Origin: Aphrocallistes beatrix
Taxonomy: Eukaryota; Porifera; Hexactinellida; Sceptrulophora; Aphrocallistidae
Assembly: GCA_963281255.1 (NCBI GenBank)
Contig: OY725495.1
Span: forward strand, 4,340,001 to 4,404,000
DNA: 64,000 nt
Reading direction: 5' to 3'
The notes beneath the pieces were generated by a model. It did no database searches, was not told the origin of the DNA, and saw only the letters and a list, made by a program, of their open reading frames with translations. The number at the start of each line of letters is the position of its first letter. Positions within the stretch are counted from its first letter, which is position 1. The translations under genes and the position numbers were made by a program. Below are positions 21,212 through 31,670 of this stretch, in pieces.

Positions 21212-21222
21212 GCTATTTATAG
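21212..21222 (-). promoter_or_regulatory. TATA box of TRAF copy 6
   Basis: Minus strand reads CTATAAATAGC, 42 nt upstream of the ATG. Confidence 0.6.
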
Positions 21223-21369
21223 AAAATAGATTAGATACTATACATACTTACTTTCAAGATAGAATTTGAAATTAGATATGTTGGAACCTGGATGTTCCTT
21301 ACTAAAATGATAACTTCAATAAATCTCATAAATATACAACAAACATCATTTTATTCCACAGCAGCAGAT

Positions 21370-21605
21370 TCAGAAAGGAATGAAGAAGAGGATTATCACA
21401 ATTATAATCAACACTAACAGCAATCCAATGCAAATCAACTCCTTCTTCTTCCCACTCAGCTCCAGCACCTTATTCATCTTGGCCTGCACTGTTCCGAGGC
21501 GGGAGTGCGTGGTTACTAGGTTGGAGTTTAGGTCGTCCAGCATTTCGTTGTGATCATCCAGCTCATCTCCGATTGCGTAGGACACCTCTTTCAACACACT
21601 CACAC
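21370..21605 (-). CDS. Syntaxin-6/10-like SNARE terminal exon, copy 3 (partial gene)
   Basis: Same terminal exon, with one codon change near the splice site (GVSVLKEV in place of GVGVLKEV). Acceptor, stop codon and AATAAA signal are retained. Confidence 0.7.
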
Positions 21606-22269
21606 CTGAAAACAATTACAGACTCAAATAGAAGCTCCCAGCTATTAAGATAATACAGTCTACTCCGCTTAATAGGATTACCTTTGGACAGGAATAGTTC
21701 TCACACATAGAAGCTAATACAAAATATTTTGATTAATAGAGTTAATCGGACCAAAATGTCCTCTGACCGATTTTGCATCATATATTGGTCAACAATGACT
21801 CCTGAGTGAGCGAAGCTAGGAGATCTAGAGGCATAACCCCCAGCGATTTCTAAAAATTACTGTAACACAGATTTTGCGTTATGCGACAAGTGAAACAGGT
21901 AAGGATAAGAATAGAATGTAAGGTGCAATTAACTACAAATATTGCATTAGGTATTTGGTGGTCGATACCCATTTGTATCAGATTATTCTCTTGTACAAGA
22001 TTTAGACTTGTTGATACTATGAGTCACATGTTACGATAAAATGTTAAGACTCACCGAGTCGCTCAGTATCGTTAATATCTACTAACTCGTTTGAATTTTG
22101 AATACTTGAGCTATTACGTATCTTCTGATTTACAATAAACTCACATATCATCGAGTGGCTCATAAAACATTGAATATTATCAAACTTGAATACAATGAAA
22201 ATACATTAGGAACAGTAGAAAAAGGTAAATATAAAAACAAGAAGCAATTAGGAAGCAAATAATGCACGT
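21606..22269. other. MITE half and TRAF 3' flank
   Basis: The left end of a TA-type MITE (CAGTCTACTCCGCTTAATAG, about 21658) runs into a remnant of the hairpin repeat also seen at 15683 (ATATTGGTCAACAATGACTC). A diverged TRAF downstream block follows from about 21915. No gene is supported. Confidence 0.5.
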
Positions 22270-22430
22270 AACTAAAATTAAATATTTTTTAGAATTCGAA
22301 CTGTAAACTCCAACTCCAAACTGTCTAATTTAATGAACCCTTTCAAATCTGTAGAGAGAAGAATTGAAGCTATTTTAGAAATACACATATACCCACCGAT
22401 TGCAAATTGCTCTTGAGATACATTCACAGA
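22270..22430 (-). pseudogene. C-terminal relic of a TRAF copy
   Basis: Minus-strand homology to the last about 45 codons of a TRAF gene: TTCAAATCTGTAGAGAGAAG and CTCCAACTCCAAACTGTCTA on the plus strand. It is truncated where CTTGAGATACATTCACAGAT begins. The rest of that gene is gone and the 3' end of copy 7 follows at once, so this is a deletion product. Confidence 0.7.
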
Positions 22431-22536
22431 TCATAGAGGACTCTTGAATTAGTGAAAATGCACTAGGAATAGTAGAATGTCTAAATGTAAACAAAAAAAA
22501 AAGATTTAGAAAACAAAACATCGTACGCAACTAAAA

Positions 22537-23837
22537 TTAAATGTTTCTAAGAATTCGAACTGTAACCTCCAACTCCAAACTGTCTGATTTAATGAACTCC
22601 TTCAAATCTGTGGAGCGAGGAATTGAAGCTACTCTATGACATGACAAAATACCTGTATATTGTTTAGATAAAACTATCAGAGGACTTTTGAAGATCAGAG
22701 AATTCTTGATGTTTCTATGACAAACCACTAGTGTGATAAAAATAGCTTTGAAAGGCCATTCTAATGAATCATAATTATCTCCAATACTAGGATCGAATCC
22801 AATTATAAAATTCTGAGCATCAAAATAATGAGTCAAATTAAATCTATAACCTGAAACTACATATCTGCTGAATAGATACGGTCGTGTTTTGGCTTAAACT
22901 TCTTAGCAAATTCATTTATAGTCCACTTCACTTTAGTTTCATGTCTGACCTGAACATCCTTGAATGATTCGATTTCTATGACTTTCATTTTCAGCTCAAT
23001 TTCCAAACATTCGACTTTTTTTTCGAGTAATTCATTCTTCTTACGAAAACCTAATTGACTTTCTTCAAACTTCTCCTCTAAAGCAGTGAGTTTCAATTCT
23101 GTGTGTAGTAGTCTATTCTCATCCAAATGTTTCTTCAACTCTCGTCGTTTTAACCCCACCACTTCACACCTGTACTTCTCATACGGACACACAACTGACT
23201 CCTCAGAACACTCACTCGAGAGATGAAACAAAATACTCTCGCGACGAACACGTGTCCCACATCCCGATTCACACAACACGAATACCTTCCCACACACCTT
23301 CACATGCTCTACCATCTCACACACCTTCACATGCTCTACCATCTCACACACCTTATGCACTCCCGAACAGTGCAAACACGCCTCTTCACGTTGGGAGCAT
23401 TCCTCCCGCACGTGCCTTCCCATCTCATCACGTGTTGTCACAACGCCACACAACAGCTGACACGACTCATACACGTGACCACATGTAGTCAGGTGATTTT
23501 CCACAATCTCCAGCCTACCCAACCACTCACAGCCTCGCTTAGATAAGGGACAGACACACTTCAATGATAGAATTGTGTTATGTACGTTTGCGTGTGGGAG
23601 AGATTGTTCTCCTTCTTTCAAACAACAAAGACACGATTGTTCTCCAAAATTTCCAATTGAAGCATCTTTCATTATTCCATTACATCTCGCACACTTGTAA
23701 AAAATTCCTTCTCTCTCAGAAAGGTTTTCGGTTAGAATATCACTTCTGTATCCTCCCAATGAACCTCCCTCTAGCTTAACTCGACATAACTCAGTCCCTG
23801 TCTCAGGTTCTAACGGTACATTTATTCTTGTTGCCAT
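22537..23837 (-). pseudogene. TRAF-like copy 7, frameshifted in the MATH domain
   Basis: The first 326 codons are open from the ATG at 23837. The frame then shifts near 22857: IYSADM is followed by a stop where relatives read SADYYVVAGYRF, consistent with a 4-nt deletion. The remaining MATH sequence continues in another frame (22836-22537). The zinc-finger block contains an in-frame 27-bp tandem duplication (CEMVEHVKV twice, about 23298-23351). The RING-like cassette (ASIGNFGEQSCLCCLKE) matches copy 11 and the C-terminus matches copies 2 and 8, so the gene is a mosaic. Confidence 0.8.
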
Positions 23838-23878
23838 CAATATCAGTTCAATTAGAAATCAATATCAATTCTCTAAAT

Positions 23879-23889
23879 ACTATTTATAG
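23879..23889 (-). promoter_or_regulatory. TATA box of TRAF copy 7
   Basis: Minus strand reads CTATAAATAGT, 42 nt upstream of the ATG. Confidence 0.55.
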
Positions 23890-23970
23890 ACAAACATATT
23901 TTGATAAGTATTACACATACTACTTTCAAGATATAATTTGAATTTAGAGATGGTAAGACTCATTGAATTA

Positions 23971-24024
23971 AGGGCATGCCTAATTTGCGGGACGGGATGC
24001 TGTCCCGTAAATTAGGCATGCCCT
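23971..24024. mobile_element. 54-bp foldback MITE, copy 2
   Basis: Same inverted-repeat arms and same relative location as 10615-10668, with loop changes (GCGGGACGGGATGC). Because it lies at the same paralogous position with the same TGAATTA duplication, it was probably copied by segmental duplication rather than by a second insertion. Confidence 0.75.
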
Positions 24025-24148
24025 TGAATTAATCTCAAAAATGGATATAATTAACTCGAACAAATGTTTCAATTATTTAACAAATGAGGAATGAATAGGA
24101 AATTATACTTGTTAGAATTTCTAATTCTGAGAATGGAACTGTTCAGTT

Positions 24149-25528
24149 TCAGGATTCATTCTCGTGAATAGACTTCTGCACTATAACCTGAATTCTCATC
24201 TCGATGTGTCCAGATGTCTCAGATCTCCATCCTAGCTTACTCAGCACTCCATCTTCAAATTCGAGTGGCAGTCCAACTCTGTCCAGCTTTCCTAACGCGG
24301 GGGAAACACCGACAAAATACTCACTCAACTCTTCCCATTTACTTCTAGGCGTCAAACGCCATGTGGTCACACTCTTAGTGGACATTCCAGGCAACAGTTT
24401 CAGTGGCAACCAACCGTAACCCAAACTCAAATGCCGGTTCCACCAATCCAAGCAATTCACTTCCAATAGAAGAATGGGATTGTGAGAGGTGTGAACTTCT
24501 GAACATTTCATAGGCGCCTTTAACTCATATTCGAATAAATGACCAATGTTAATTGGTGGGAGAGAATTAGGAGAGAAAATGGACCAAACACTGAATGGAG
24601 ATGAAGCTTGGTTTGTAAAACTTTCTTCTTTCTCGCCTGAAACCAATTCAAAAGCTCCTGACAAATCCAACTTGTACCTCACATACAGAGATGATGTGGG
24701 GAAACCATGACAACAGGATATCTCTCCAAGAATGTGATAAATAGCTTCATCACTCTCCAAGTCTGTTCTACCAAACATTCCATCTCCAACTGCCCTTGAT
24801 AGAGATCTGTTTTGTCACTCAAACAATTCATTCACGATATGTTCCTCTCTCTCCACATCTCTCATGGTTGGAGGTGTGGAGTCATTGCTGATTCTGAACT
24901 CCCAATTGTCTCCCACTGAATTCTCCATTCGAGCCCATCTCTCTGAGAAATCCGGGACCACTCTCACAACTCCTTCTTCCACGAGAGTAACGGTACACAG
25001 CACAGACTCGTCTGGTTTCGTAGCTTCCTTTCTCCTCAAATCGGACATTACGTACATTTTCATCTTTTCATCTTTCTCTTCTGTTTTTGTGGGTAGATTG
25101 ATGATTGGATTTGTATCTGGTTTGGAATGTGAAGTTCTCCTCGTTTTAGACATTTTTCGTGTATTCAGTTTCTCATCTGTTAGAATATTTGAATTTACTC
25201 CCGTCACGTCATCAAAATAATCGACATCTGTGTAGGAGAATAGTCGACCGTTTGGTCTTGTTCCAGTCTCTCTCATTTCTACGATTCTAGCGTGGTAGTT
25301 GTGAGCTAGAGGAGTGAAACAATATCTTTCATCGCTATACAACTCCTCTTCATACTGACTGAACACCTTTTCTTGCCATTTGAAGTGCCAAGTTTCAGAC
25401 TCTGGTTGGTAAATGTTATCTGAGACATTTTGTTGTTGGTTTTGGAGAGAGAAGAGAGGAGACAATCTTCTGAGTTCTATTTTTATAACGAAATTTTTCA
25501 GATCTCCTTTGAAGTGATACAGTGCCAT
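24149..25528 (-). pseudogene. MKS1-like: MKS1-like B9-domain gene, copy C, interrupted by in-frame TGA
   Basis: Codon 229 is the intact Glu here (EREEHIVNELFE), but the Arg codon of FERQNR has become TGA (24815-24817). One Thr codon is deleted in the linker (RRTSHSK for RRTTSHSK), giving 459 codons. Copy-specific changes include GRTDLESDE, LLPGMSTKSVTTWRLTPRS and GVLSKLGW. The B9 half is otherwise open to the normal TGA. Confidence 0.85.
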
Positions 25529-26450
25529 ACTTAGCTAATGAATCTATGAATTTATAGAATAATGTTGAAACTCTGTTGCAGACACAGTTGGTTATTGATT
25601 CAATGCATAGATCCCGCCTAAAACTAGGAACATTGCTTACTCATTTTCGGTTAATTTTATGCGTGGAAGTTACTAAAATAGAAAATACATCAAGGATAAC
25701 TTAGATTTCAAAAGGAATAATCTAGAATATAGTACACACGCAGTATATATTTAGGAATAAACTCAATTTTTTGTAAATGTTATTTCTTATTGTGTGTAAT
25801 GTTGTATTTATGAGCTAATAATAGTTTGTACGTATTTAAATTAAATAAATTCACGATAAATCGTAATACAGTGCTTTCATTACTAATAGCTTTTTAAGAA
25901 AACATAGTTTGAACAAAATAGTGTATTGGTTGAGAGAGATTGCCTCATTTATTTTGCTTCGAATTCAATCAGTCTCATAGAAGACTTGATTCACACATTG
26001 TATAAGATACTTAGTCAATTGAATTGCAAACCATTAGTTTAAAATGTAAATACAAACAAGCAAAAATTACACTAATTACAGTAATGGTAACCAGCTATCG
26101 AATAATCTCACTCTCCCTCCCAAAGAAGATGTTACACCTTTTAAAAAATATTTATGCTAGCAGAATAGAATACTTATATATAATCAATACAAATGGATAT
26201 TGTATCTGGCATTCGATGGTCGTTACCGTTAGCATTGAATTCTCGTTTTGATCAAGATTTAGACCTGCTGACTTTATGAGTCCACATGTTACGATAATTA
26301 TACTCACATATCAGAGTGACTTATAATGACATTAAATATTATCTACGTTATATCATAATTATGACTTGAATATAGAATCAAAGTGCATTAAGAAAATAGA
26401 AATACATAAATGCAAACAAGAAACATTCAGGAAGCAAATAATGTATGCAA
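25529..26450. other. MKS1-C 5' flank plus TRAF copy 8 3' flank
   Basis: Same two-part structure as the interval 4044-4958, which it resembles closely (GAATACTTATATATAATCAA and TAGACCTGCTGACTTTATGA). No gene is supported. Confidence 0.6.
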
Positions 26451-27728
26451 TTAGGATAAAATATTTTTGAGAATTCGAACTGTAACCTCCAACTCCAAAC
26501 TGTCTGATTTGATGAACTCCTTCAAATCTGTGGAGCGAGGAATTGAAGCTACTCTATGACATGACAAAATACCTGTATATTGCTCTTTAGATACAACTAT
26601 CAGAGGACTTTTGAAGATCAGAGAATTCTTGATGTCTCTATGACAAATCACTCGTGTGATAAAAATAGCTCTGAAAGGCCATTCTAATGAATCATAATTT
26701 TCTCCACTTCTAGGATTGAATTTAATTATAAAATTATGAGGATCAGAAGAATGAACCAACTTAAATCTATAACCTGCAACTACATAGATATCAGCAGACA
26801 AGGTATTGTTGAGTTGAGGCATAAACTTCTTTTTAAAATCACTTATAGTCCACTTTACTTTAGTTTCATGTCTGACCTGAACATCTTCTTTCAATGATAT
26901 GATTTCATTCTCCAAAGATTCGACTTTTTTTTCAAGTAATTCATTCTTTTTCATAATTTTACTAAAACCCAATCGATTTTCTTCACACTTCTCTTCCAAA
27001 TCAATAAGTTTCAGTTCTGTGTGTAGGAGTCTATTCTCTTCCAAATGGTGCTTCAACTCTCGTCGTTTCAACCCCACCACTTCACACCTGTACTTCTCAT
27101 ACGGACACACAACTGACTCTTCAGAACACTCACTCGAGAGATGAAACAAAATACTCTCGCGACGCACACGTGTCCCACATCCCAATTCACACAACACGAA
27201 TACCTTCCCACACACCTTCACATGCTCTACCATCTCACACACCTTATGCACTCCCGAACAGTCCAAACACGCCTCTTCACGTTGGGAGCATTCCTCCCGC
27301 ACGTGCCTTCCCATCTCATCACGTGTTGTCACAACGCCACACAACAGCTGACACGACTCATACACGTGACCACATGTAGTCAGGTGATTTTCCACAATCT
27401 CCAGCCTACCCAACCACTTACAGCCTTGCTTGGATAAGGGACAGGCACACTTCAATGATAGAATTGTGTTACGGACGTTTTCATTCGGATTCGTCTGTTC
27501 ATCTTTTAGCTTACAACAAACGCACAGCTGTTTTCCTTTGTTGGAAATCGATGCATCTTTCATTATTCCATTACATCTCGTACATTTGTAGATAGCTCCT
27601 TCTCTCTCAGAAAGGTTTTCGGTTAGAATTTCACTTCTGTATCCTCCCAATGAACCTCCCTCTAGCTTAACTCGACATAACTCAGTCCCTGTCTCAGGTT
27701 CTAACGGTACACTTGTTCTTATTGCCAT
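26451..27728 (-). CDS. TRAF-like protein, copy 8
   Basis: Intact 425-codon ORF (MAIRTSV start, ILKNILS end). The RING-like cassette is ASISNKGKQLCVCC. Zinc-finger substitutions include KQGCKWLG and ACLDCSGV; the latter replaces a His-region residue of finger 3. The coiled coil reads EENRLGFSKIMKKNELLE, a cassette shared with copies 11, 13 and 16. The MATH C-terminus is the SCHRVASIPRSTDL type of copies 2 and 7. Confidence 0.85.
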   Translation of the reverse strand: MAIRTSVPLEPETGTELCRVKLEGGSLGGYRSEILTENLSEREGAIYKCTRCNGIMKDASISNKGKQLCVCCKLKDEQTNPNENVRNTILSLKCACPLSKQGCKWLGRLEIVENHLTTCGHVYESCQLLCGVVTTRDEMGRHVREECSQREEACLDCSGVHKVCEMVEHVKVCGKVFVLCELGCGTRVRRESILFHLSSECSEESVVCPYEKYRCEVVGLKRRELKHHLEENRLLHTELKLIDLEEKCEENRLGFSKIMKKNELLEKKVESLENEIISLKEDVQVRHETKVKWTISDFKKKFMPQLNNTLSADIYVVAGYRFKLVHSSDPHNFIIKFNPRSGENYDSLEWPFRAIFITRVICHRDIKNSLIFKSPLIVVSKEQYTGILSCHRVASIPRSTDLKEFIKSDSLELEVTVRILKNILS

Positions 27729-27769
27729 CAATATCAGTTCAATTAGAAATGAATAGCAATTCTCTAAAT

Positions 27770-27782
27770 GCTATTTATATAG
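27770..27782 (-). promoter_or_regulatory. TATA box of TRAF copy 8
   Basis: Minus strand reads CTATATAAATAGC, two bases longer than in the paralogs. Confidence 0.55.
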
Positions 27783-28047
27783 ACAAAGCAGACTTTGATA
27801 CTATGAAAACAGTTGGGGCTATTAATAATTTCAACTGTGAAGGTTGGTCCAACTGTTTTCACCAATATCTCGGAACCGGTAGATTTTAGCTTATCAAAAT
27901 ATATTATTAGCTTATATAAAACCACCCCCAAATATCACAAAAATAATGTTACTAGTTTATTTAAATATCAGAATTACGCCTTTTACAACTTTTAGTCCCA
28001 ACCCGACATATCCCATTATAAATTAGCACGAGTGGGAGGCTACTTTA

Positions 28048-28435
28048 TGTCGACTCATCATGGAATTATGACGTCATTGCCACATTTTTAAAAGTTAAGC
28101 AACACAGTTATTCTGGCATAACTCAGCTATTATAGATAGAAGGCTGAAATTTTATTAGAATGTGTATATTAATGTATCTCACATATGATGCAACTATCAT
28201 CAAATAATGATGACTCATCACTTTGTTATGACGTCATCATTACACATCAAAAATTTTTAAATTGACAAATTTGGTGATTTTTCGAGTGATATCGATTTTA
28301 TAACTAAGATGGACAAATTTAGAGATGTTATCTCCCTTATAATTAACCAATGCTACCCCCAGGCGACCGAAGGGAGCCTCCGGCGGACACTTTGTGTCCG
28401 CCAGCCGCGCAGCGCAAGCAAGCGAAGCGCGCTTG
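28048..28435 (-). repeat. Dispersed repeat family R1, copy 2
   Basis: Reverse complement of 1899-2290, with the GC-rich palindrome cluster at its right end (GCGCAGCGCAAGCAAGCGAA). The TGACGTCA palindromes are conserved. The 265 bp between TRAF copy 8 and this repeat hold nothing recognisable. Confidence 0.7.
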
Positions 28436-28693
28436 TTGCAATAAAATACAAATACACAGGATTCTCAACTCTCACGATCTCGTTGTGTGTCTTACAATTT
28501 TTGCTGTTATATGGGATCATTAACTTTATCTTTTGATAATTATTAAATAATAAAGGAGTATTAGAGTAAGAAAAAACTCATTCTGAGATTATCATTATTT
28601 TGACTCAAATTAGAGAACATGGCTTTTCAAATATGTACATAATATTTTAAATATTTAAAAAAAGTATTTATGCTAGCAGATTAGGATATAGTG

Positions 28694-28896
28694 TACCGTA
28701 GTGCTTCGAATAAGCGCCGGGGCGCTTATTTATTTTGTGCACCCTTTAGACCCGCGCTTATTCAAGGCCCGGCGCTTATTCGAGCCCCGGCGCTTATTTA
28801 TTTCGCTCACCCGTTAGACCCGGCGCTTATTTATTTTGTGCACCCTTTAGACCCGCGCTTATTCAAGGCCCGGCGCTTATTCAGGGAAATACGGTA
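28694..28896. mobile_element. 203-bp MITE with GCGCTTATT repeats
   Basis: Ends TACCGTAGTGCTTCGAATAA and TTATTCAGGGAAATACGGTA form imperfect inverted repeats around tandem units of CGGCGCTTATT and CACCCTTTAGACCC. It interrupts the TRAF downstream block: paralogs read GGTGTAACTACTACAAATGG where this locus has GTG-TA-element-TA-ACCACTACAAATGG. This indicates a TA target duplication. Confidence 0.7.
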
Positions 28897-29337
28897 ACCA
28901 CTACAAATGGGTATTGCATCGGTATTGATATCGTTACCCGCTTGTATAAGATTCTACTTTTGTGCAGGATTTAGAACGGCTGACTCTTTGAGTCACATGT
29001 TACGATAAAATGTTAGGAGTCATTGAGTCTCAGTCTCGTGAACATTTACTGATTCGTTTGAATTTTGAATACTCGAAATATCACGTCTGTTCCAATGTAC
29101 CAATGAATTCACATATAATAGAATGACTCATGACAAAAGACTCCCACATGCCAAAAATCAGTTTTCTGTGCCTGGCAGTTTTTTCAATCAATTCGTTATA
29201 TACGAGTATAGAGAGTTTTAATAGTAAGGATATCACAAAATAACTTAATTAAATACAATGAAAATGCATTAGTAATAGTAAAAGTTCGTAAATGTAAAAA
29301 AAAAGAAACATTCAGGAAGCAATGAAGTAAACTAAAA
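28897..29337. other. TRAF copy 9 3' flank
   Basis: Remainder of the TRAF downstream block, interrupted at about 29135-29230 by sequence resembling 2335-2360 (CATGCCAAAAATCAG). No gene is seen. Confidence 0.5.
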
Positions 29338-30810
29338 TTAAATATTTTTGAGAATTCGAACCGTAACCTCCAACTCCAAACTGTCTGATTTAATGAACTC
29401 TTTCAAATCTGTAGAGAGAGGAATTGAAGCTATTTGATGTAAGTGACCACTTTTAAATTGACGTTTAGATAAAATTATTGGAGAACTATTGAAGATCAGA
29501 GAATTCTTGATGTCTCTATGATTAACAACTCGTGTGATAAAAATAGCTTTGAAAGGCCATACTAACGCACCATAATTCTCTCCACTTCTAGAATAGAATT
29601 TAATCTTAAAATTATAAACATCAGAACGATGAAAGAAGTTAAAGCTATAACCAGCAACTATATATAAACCAGACATGACAAGTTTGCGGTCAGGATAAAA
29701 TTTCTCAACAAAATCACTGATAGTCCACTTCACTTTACTTTCATGTCTGACCTGAACATCTTTCAATGATTGGATTTCATTGTTTTTCATTTTCATTTCA
29801 CTTTCCAAAGTTTCGACTTCTTTTTCGAGTTGTTCATTTCTTTTCACAATCTTATCAAAACTTAATTGACTTTCTTCAAATTTCTTTTCCAAAGTTTCGA
29901 CTTTTATTTCGAGTTGTTCATTTCTTTTCACAATCTTACCAAAACTTAATTGACTTTCTTCAAATTTCCCTTCCAAAGTCATCCTCCTTTCCATTTCGAT
30001 CCTTGTTTTAAATTCTGAACTTTCCTTCTGTTTTTCTAGAAATTCAATCTTCTTAGCAGAATTCTCAAACTTTTCTTCCATTGCAACGAGTCTCAATTCT
30101 GTGTGTAGAGATCTATTCTCTTCCAAATGTTTCTTCAACTCTCGTCGTTTTAACTCCACCACTTCACACCTGTACTTCTCATACGGACACACAACTGACT
30201 CTTCAGAACACTCACTCTCTCGATGAAACAAAATACTCTCGCGACGCACACGTGTCCCACATCCCAATTCACACAACACGAATACCTTCCCACACACCTT
30301 CACATGCTCTACCATCTCACACACCTTATGCACTCCCGAACAGTGCAAACACGCCTCTTCACGTTGGGAGCATTCCTCCCGCACGTGCCTTCCCATCTCA
30401 TCACGTGTTGTCACAACGCCACACAACAGCTGACACGACTCATACACGTGACCACATGTAGTCAGGTGATTTTCCACAATCTTCAGCCTACCCAACCACT
30501 CACAGCCTCGCTTGGATAAAGGACAGGCACACTTCAATGATAGAATTGTGTTACGGACGTTTACATTCGGACTCATCTGTTCATCTTCTCGCTTACAACA
30601 ACCACACAATTGCTCTCCAATGTTTGAAATGGAAGCATCTTTCATTATACCATTACATACTGTACACATTAACATGGTAGACTCTCTTTCGGAAAGGTTT
30701 TCGGTTAGAATATCACTTCTGTATCCTCCCAATGAACCTCCCTCTAGCTTAACTCGACATAACTCAGTCCCTGTCTCAGGTTCTAACAGTACACTTGTTC
30801 TTGTTGCCAT
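29338..30810 (-). CDS. TRAF-like protein, copy 9, with extended coiled coil
   Basis: The longest member, 490 codons. The half-RING (LMCTVCNGIMKDASI, LCGCC) and zinc fingers are of family type. The coiled coil is enlarged by about 65 residues. It includes a direct 84-bp tandem duplication (29811-29894 and 29895-29978) encoding two 28-residue units with FEESQLSF and KIVKRNEQLE, plus an extra EFLEKQKESSEFKTRIEMER stretch. The 28-residue unit is exactly four heptads, so the helix register is preserved. The MATH domain is divergent (GYSFNFFHRSDVYNFKIKF, GALVWPF, SSPIILSKRQF). Confidence 0.85.
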   Translation of the reverse strand: MATRTSVLLEPETGTELCRVKLEGGSLGGYRSDILTENLSERESTMLMCTVCNGIMKDASISNIGEQLCGCCKREDEQMSPNVNVRNTILSLKCACPLSKRGCEWLGRLKIVENHLTTCGHVYESCQLLCGVVTTRDEMGRHVREECSQREEACLHCSGVHKVCEMVEHVKVCGKVFVLCELGCGTRVRRESILFHRESECSEESVVCPYEKYRCEVVELKRRELKKHLEENRSLHTELRLVAMEEKFENSAKKIEFLEKQKESSEFKTRIEMERRMTLEGKFEESQLSFGKIVKRNEQLEIKVETLEKKFEESQLSFDKIVKRNEQLEKEVETLESEMKMKNNEIQSLKDVQVRHESKVKWTISDFVEKFYPDRKLVMSGLYIVAGYSFNFFHRSDVYNFKIKFYSRSGENYGALVWPFKAIFITRVVNHRDIKNSLIFNSSPIILSKRQFKSGHLHQIASIPLSTDLKEFIKSDSLELEVTVRILKNI

Positions 30811-30851
30811 CAATATCAGTTCAATTTAAAATGAATATCAATTCTCTAAAT

Positions 30852-30862
30852 GCTATTTATGG
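30852..30862 (-). promoter_or_regulatory. TATA-like box of TRAF copy 9
   Basis: Minus strand reads CCATAAATAGC, 42 nt upstream of the ATG. Confidence 0.5.
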
Positions 30863-31670
30863 AAACACAACACATCATTTGAATACATATACTTTCAAGA
30901 CTATTTAATTTGAAATCAGATATGGTAGAGAATTAAAGGAATAATCATATGATAATACTTTCCCATTCCTTTAAACAATATTATTTAACAATCGCTCTTT
31001 GCGCATTTGTACAGCTGGGGTAGCGAACTCTTTGTGATCGCAGATTCGCCCTGTGGGTGCATGTGAATATTAAAAAATCAGAAATTGTTTCGGTTCAGCA
31101 AAGGAGCGAAATCAATACAGTCGAAGTCGCTTTATTTGTCGGTAGTCTTTGTAGATATTATTTATTAGTAACAGTAGTAACTCCATTATAGAATAGTCAG
31201 GTCCTTTTGTCTTATTTTTTTTGTCGCTTAGCCCATTGTTTACATTCAAGGGCAATCTGGGATATCTAAATATTCAAGGGGGGCAGGGACTGGATCACAT
31301 CTCTTCATTTTATTTCTTAAATGAGCAGGGGCGTAAATGTCCCACAACCACCCTCTATCTGAAACCCTGGCCTAGCCTATGAAATCATTTGGATTAAAGA
31401 GATAAACTTCAACTGTATTAATTAAGCAATCTTAGCACTGAGCTAGTTAGAAATATGACTATCTAACTACCTCCAGGTTTAATAAATAAAAGAATGAGAT
31501 TCACAAAAGTCTCTCTAACCAAAGCGATTAAAATGAATGAAAAATATATAAAGTATAATTTTGTATTCGGAGTTAACAGCATTATCATAAACTACTCATA
31601 CACAGAATCCAGTATAATCTTGCTATCGGTTTACTCAGTTTGAGTAATATTAAAGGGAATTAATAACTCA
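30863..31670. other. Spacer upstream of TRAF 9 and downstream of the cytochrome b5 gene copy 1
   Basis: Positions 30945-30990 and 31380-31670 match 35175-35467 next to the second cytochrome b5 copy. The about 400 bp between them are extra here and include a partial copy of the 19496 element (GGGCAATCTGGGATATCTAA at about 31250). No gene is supported. Confidence 0.55.
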
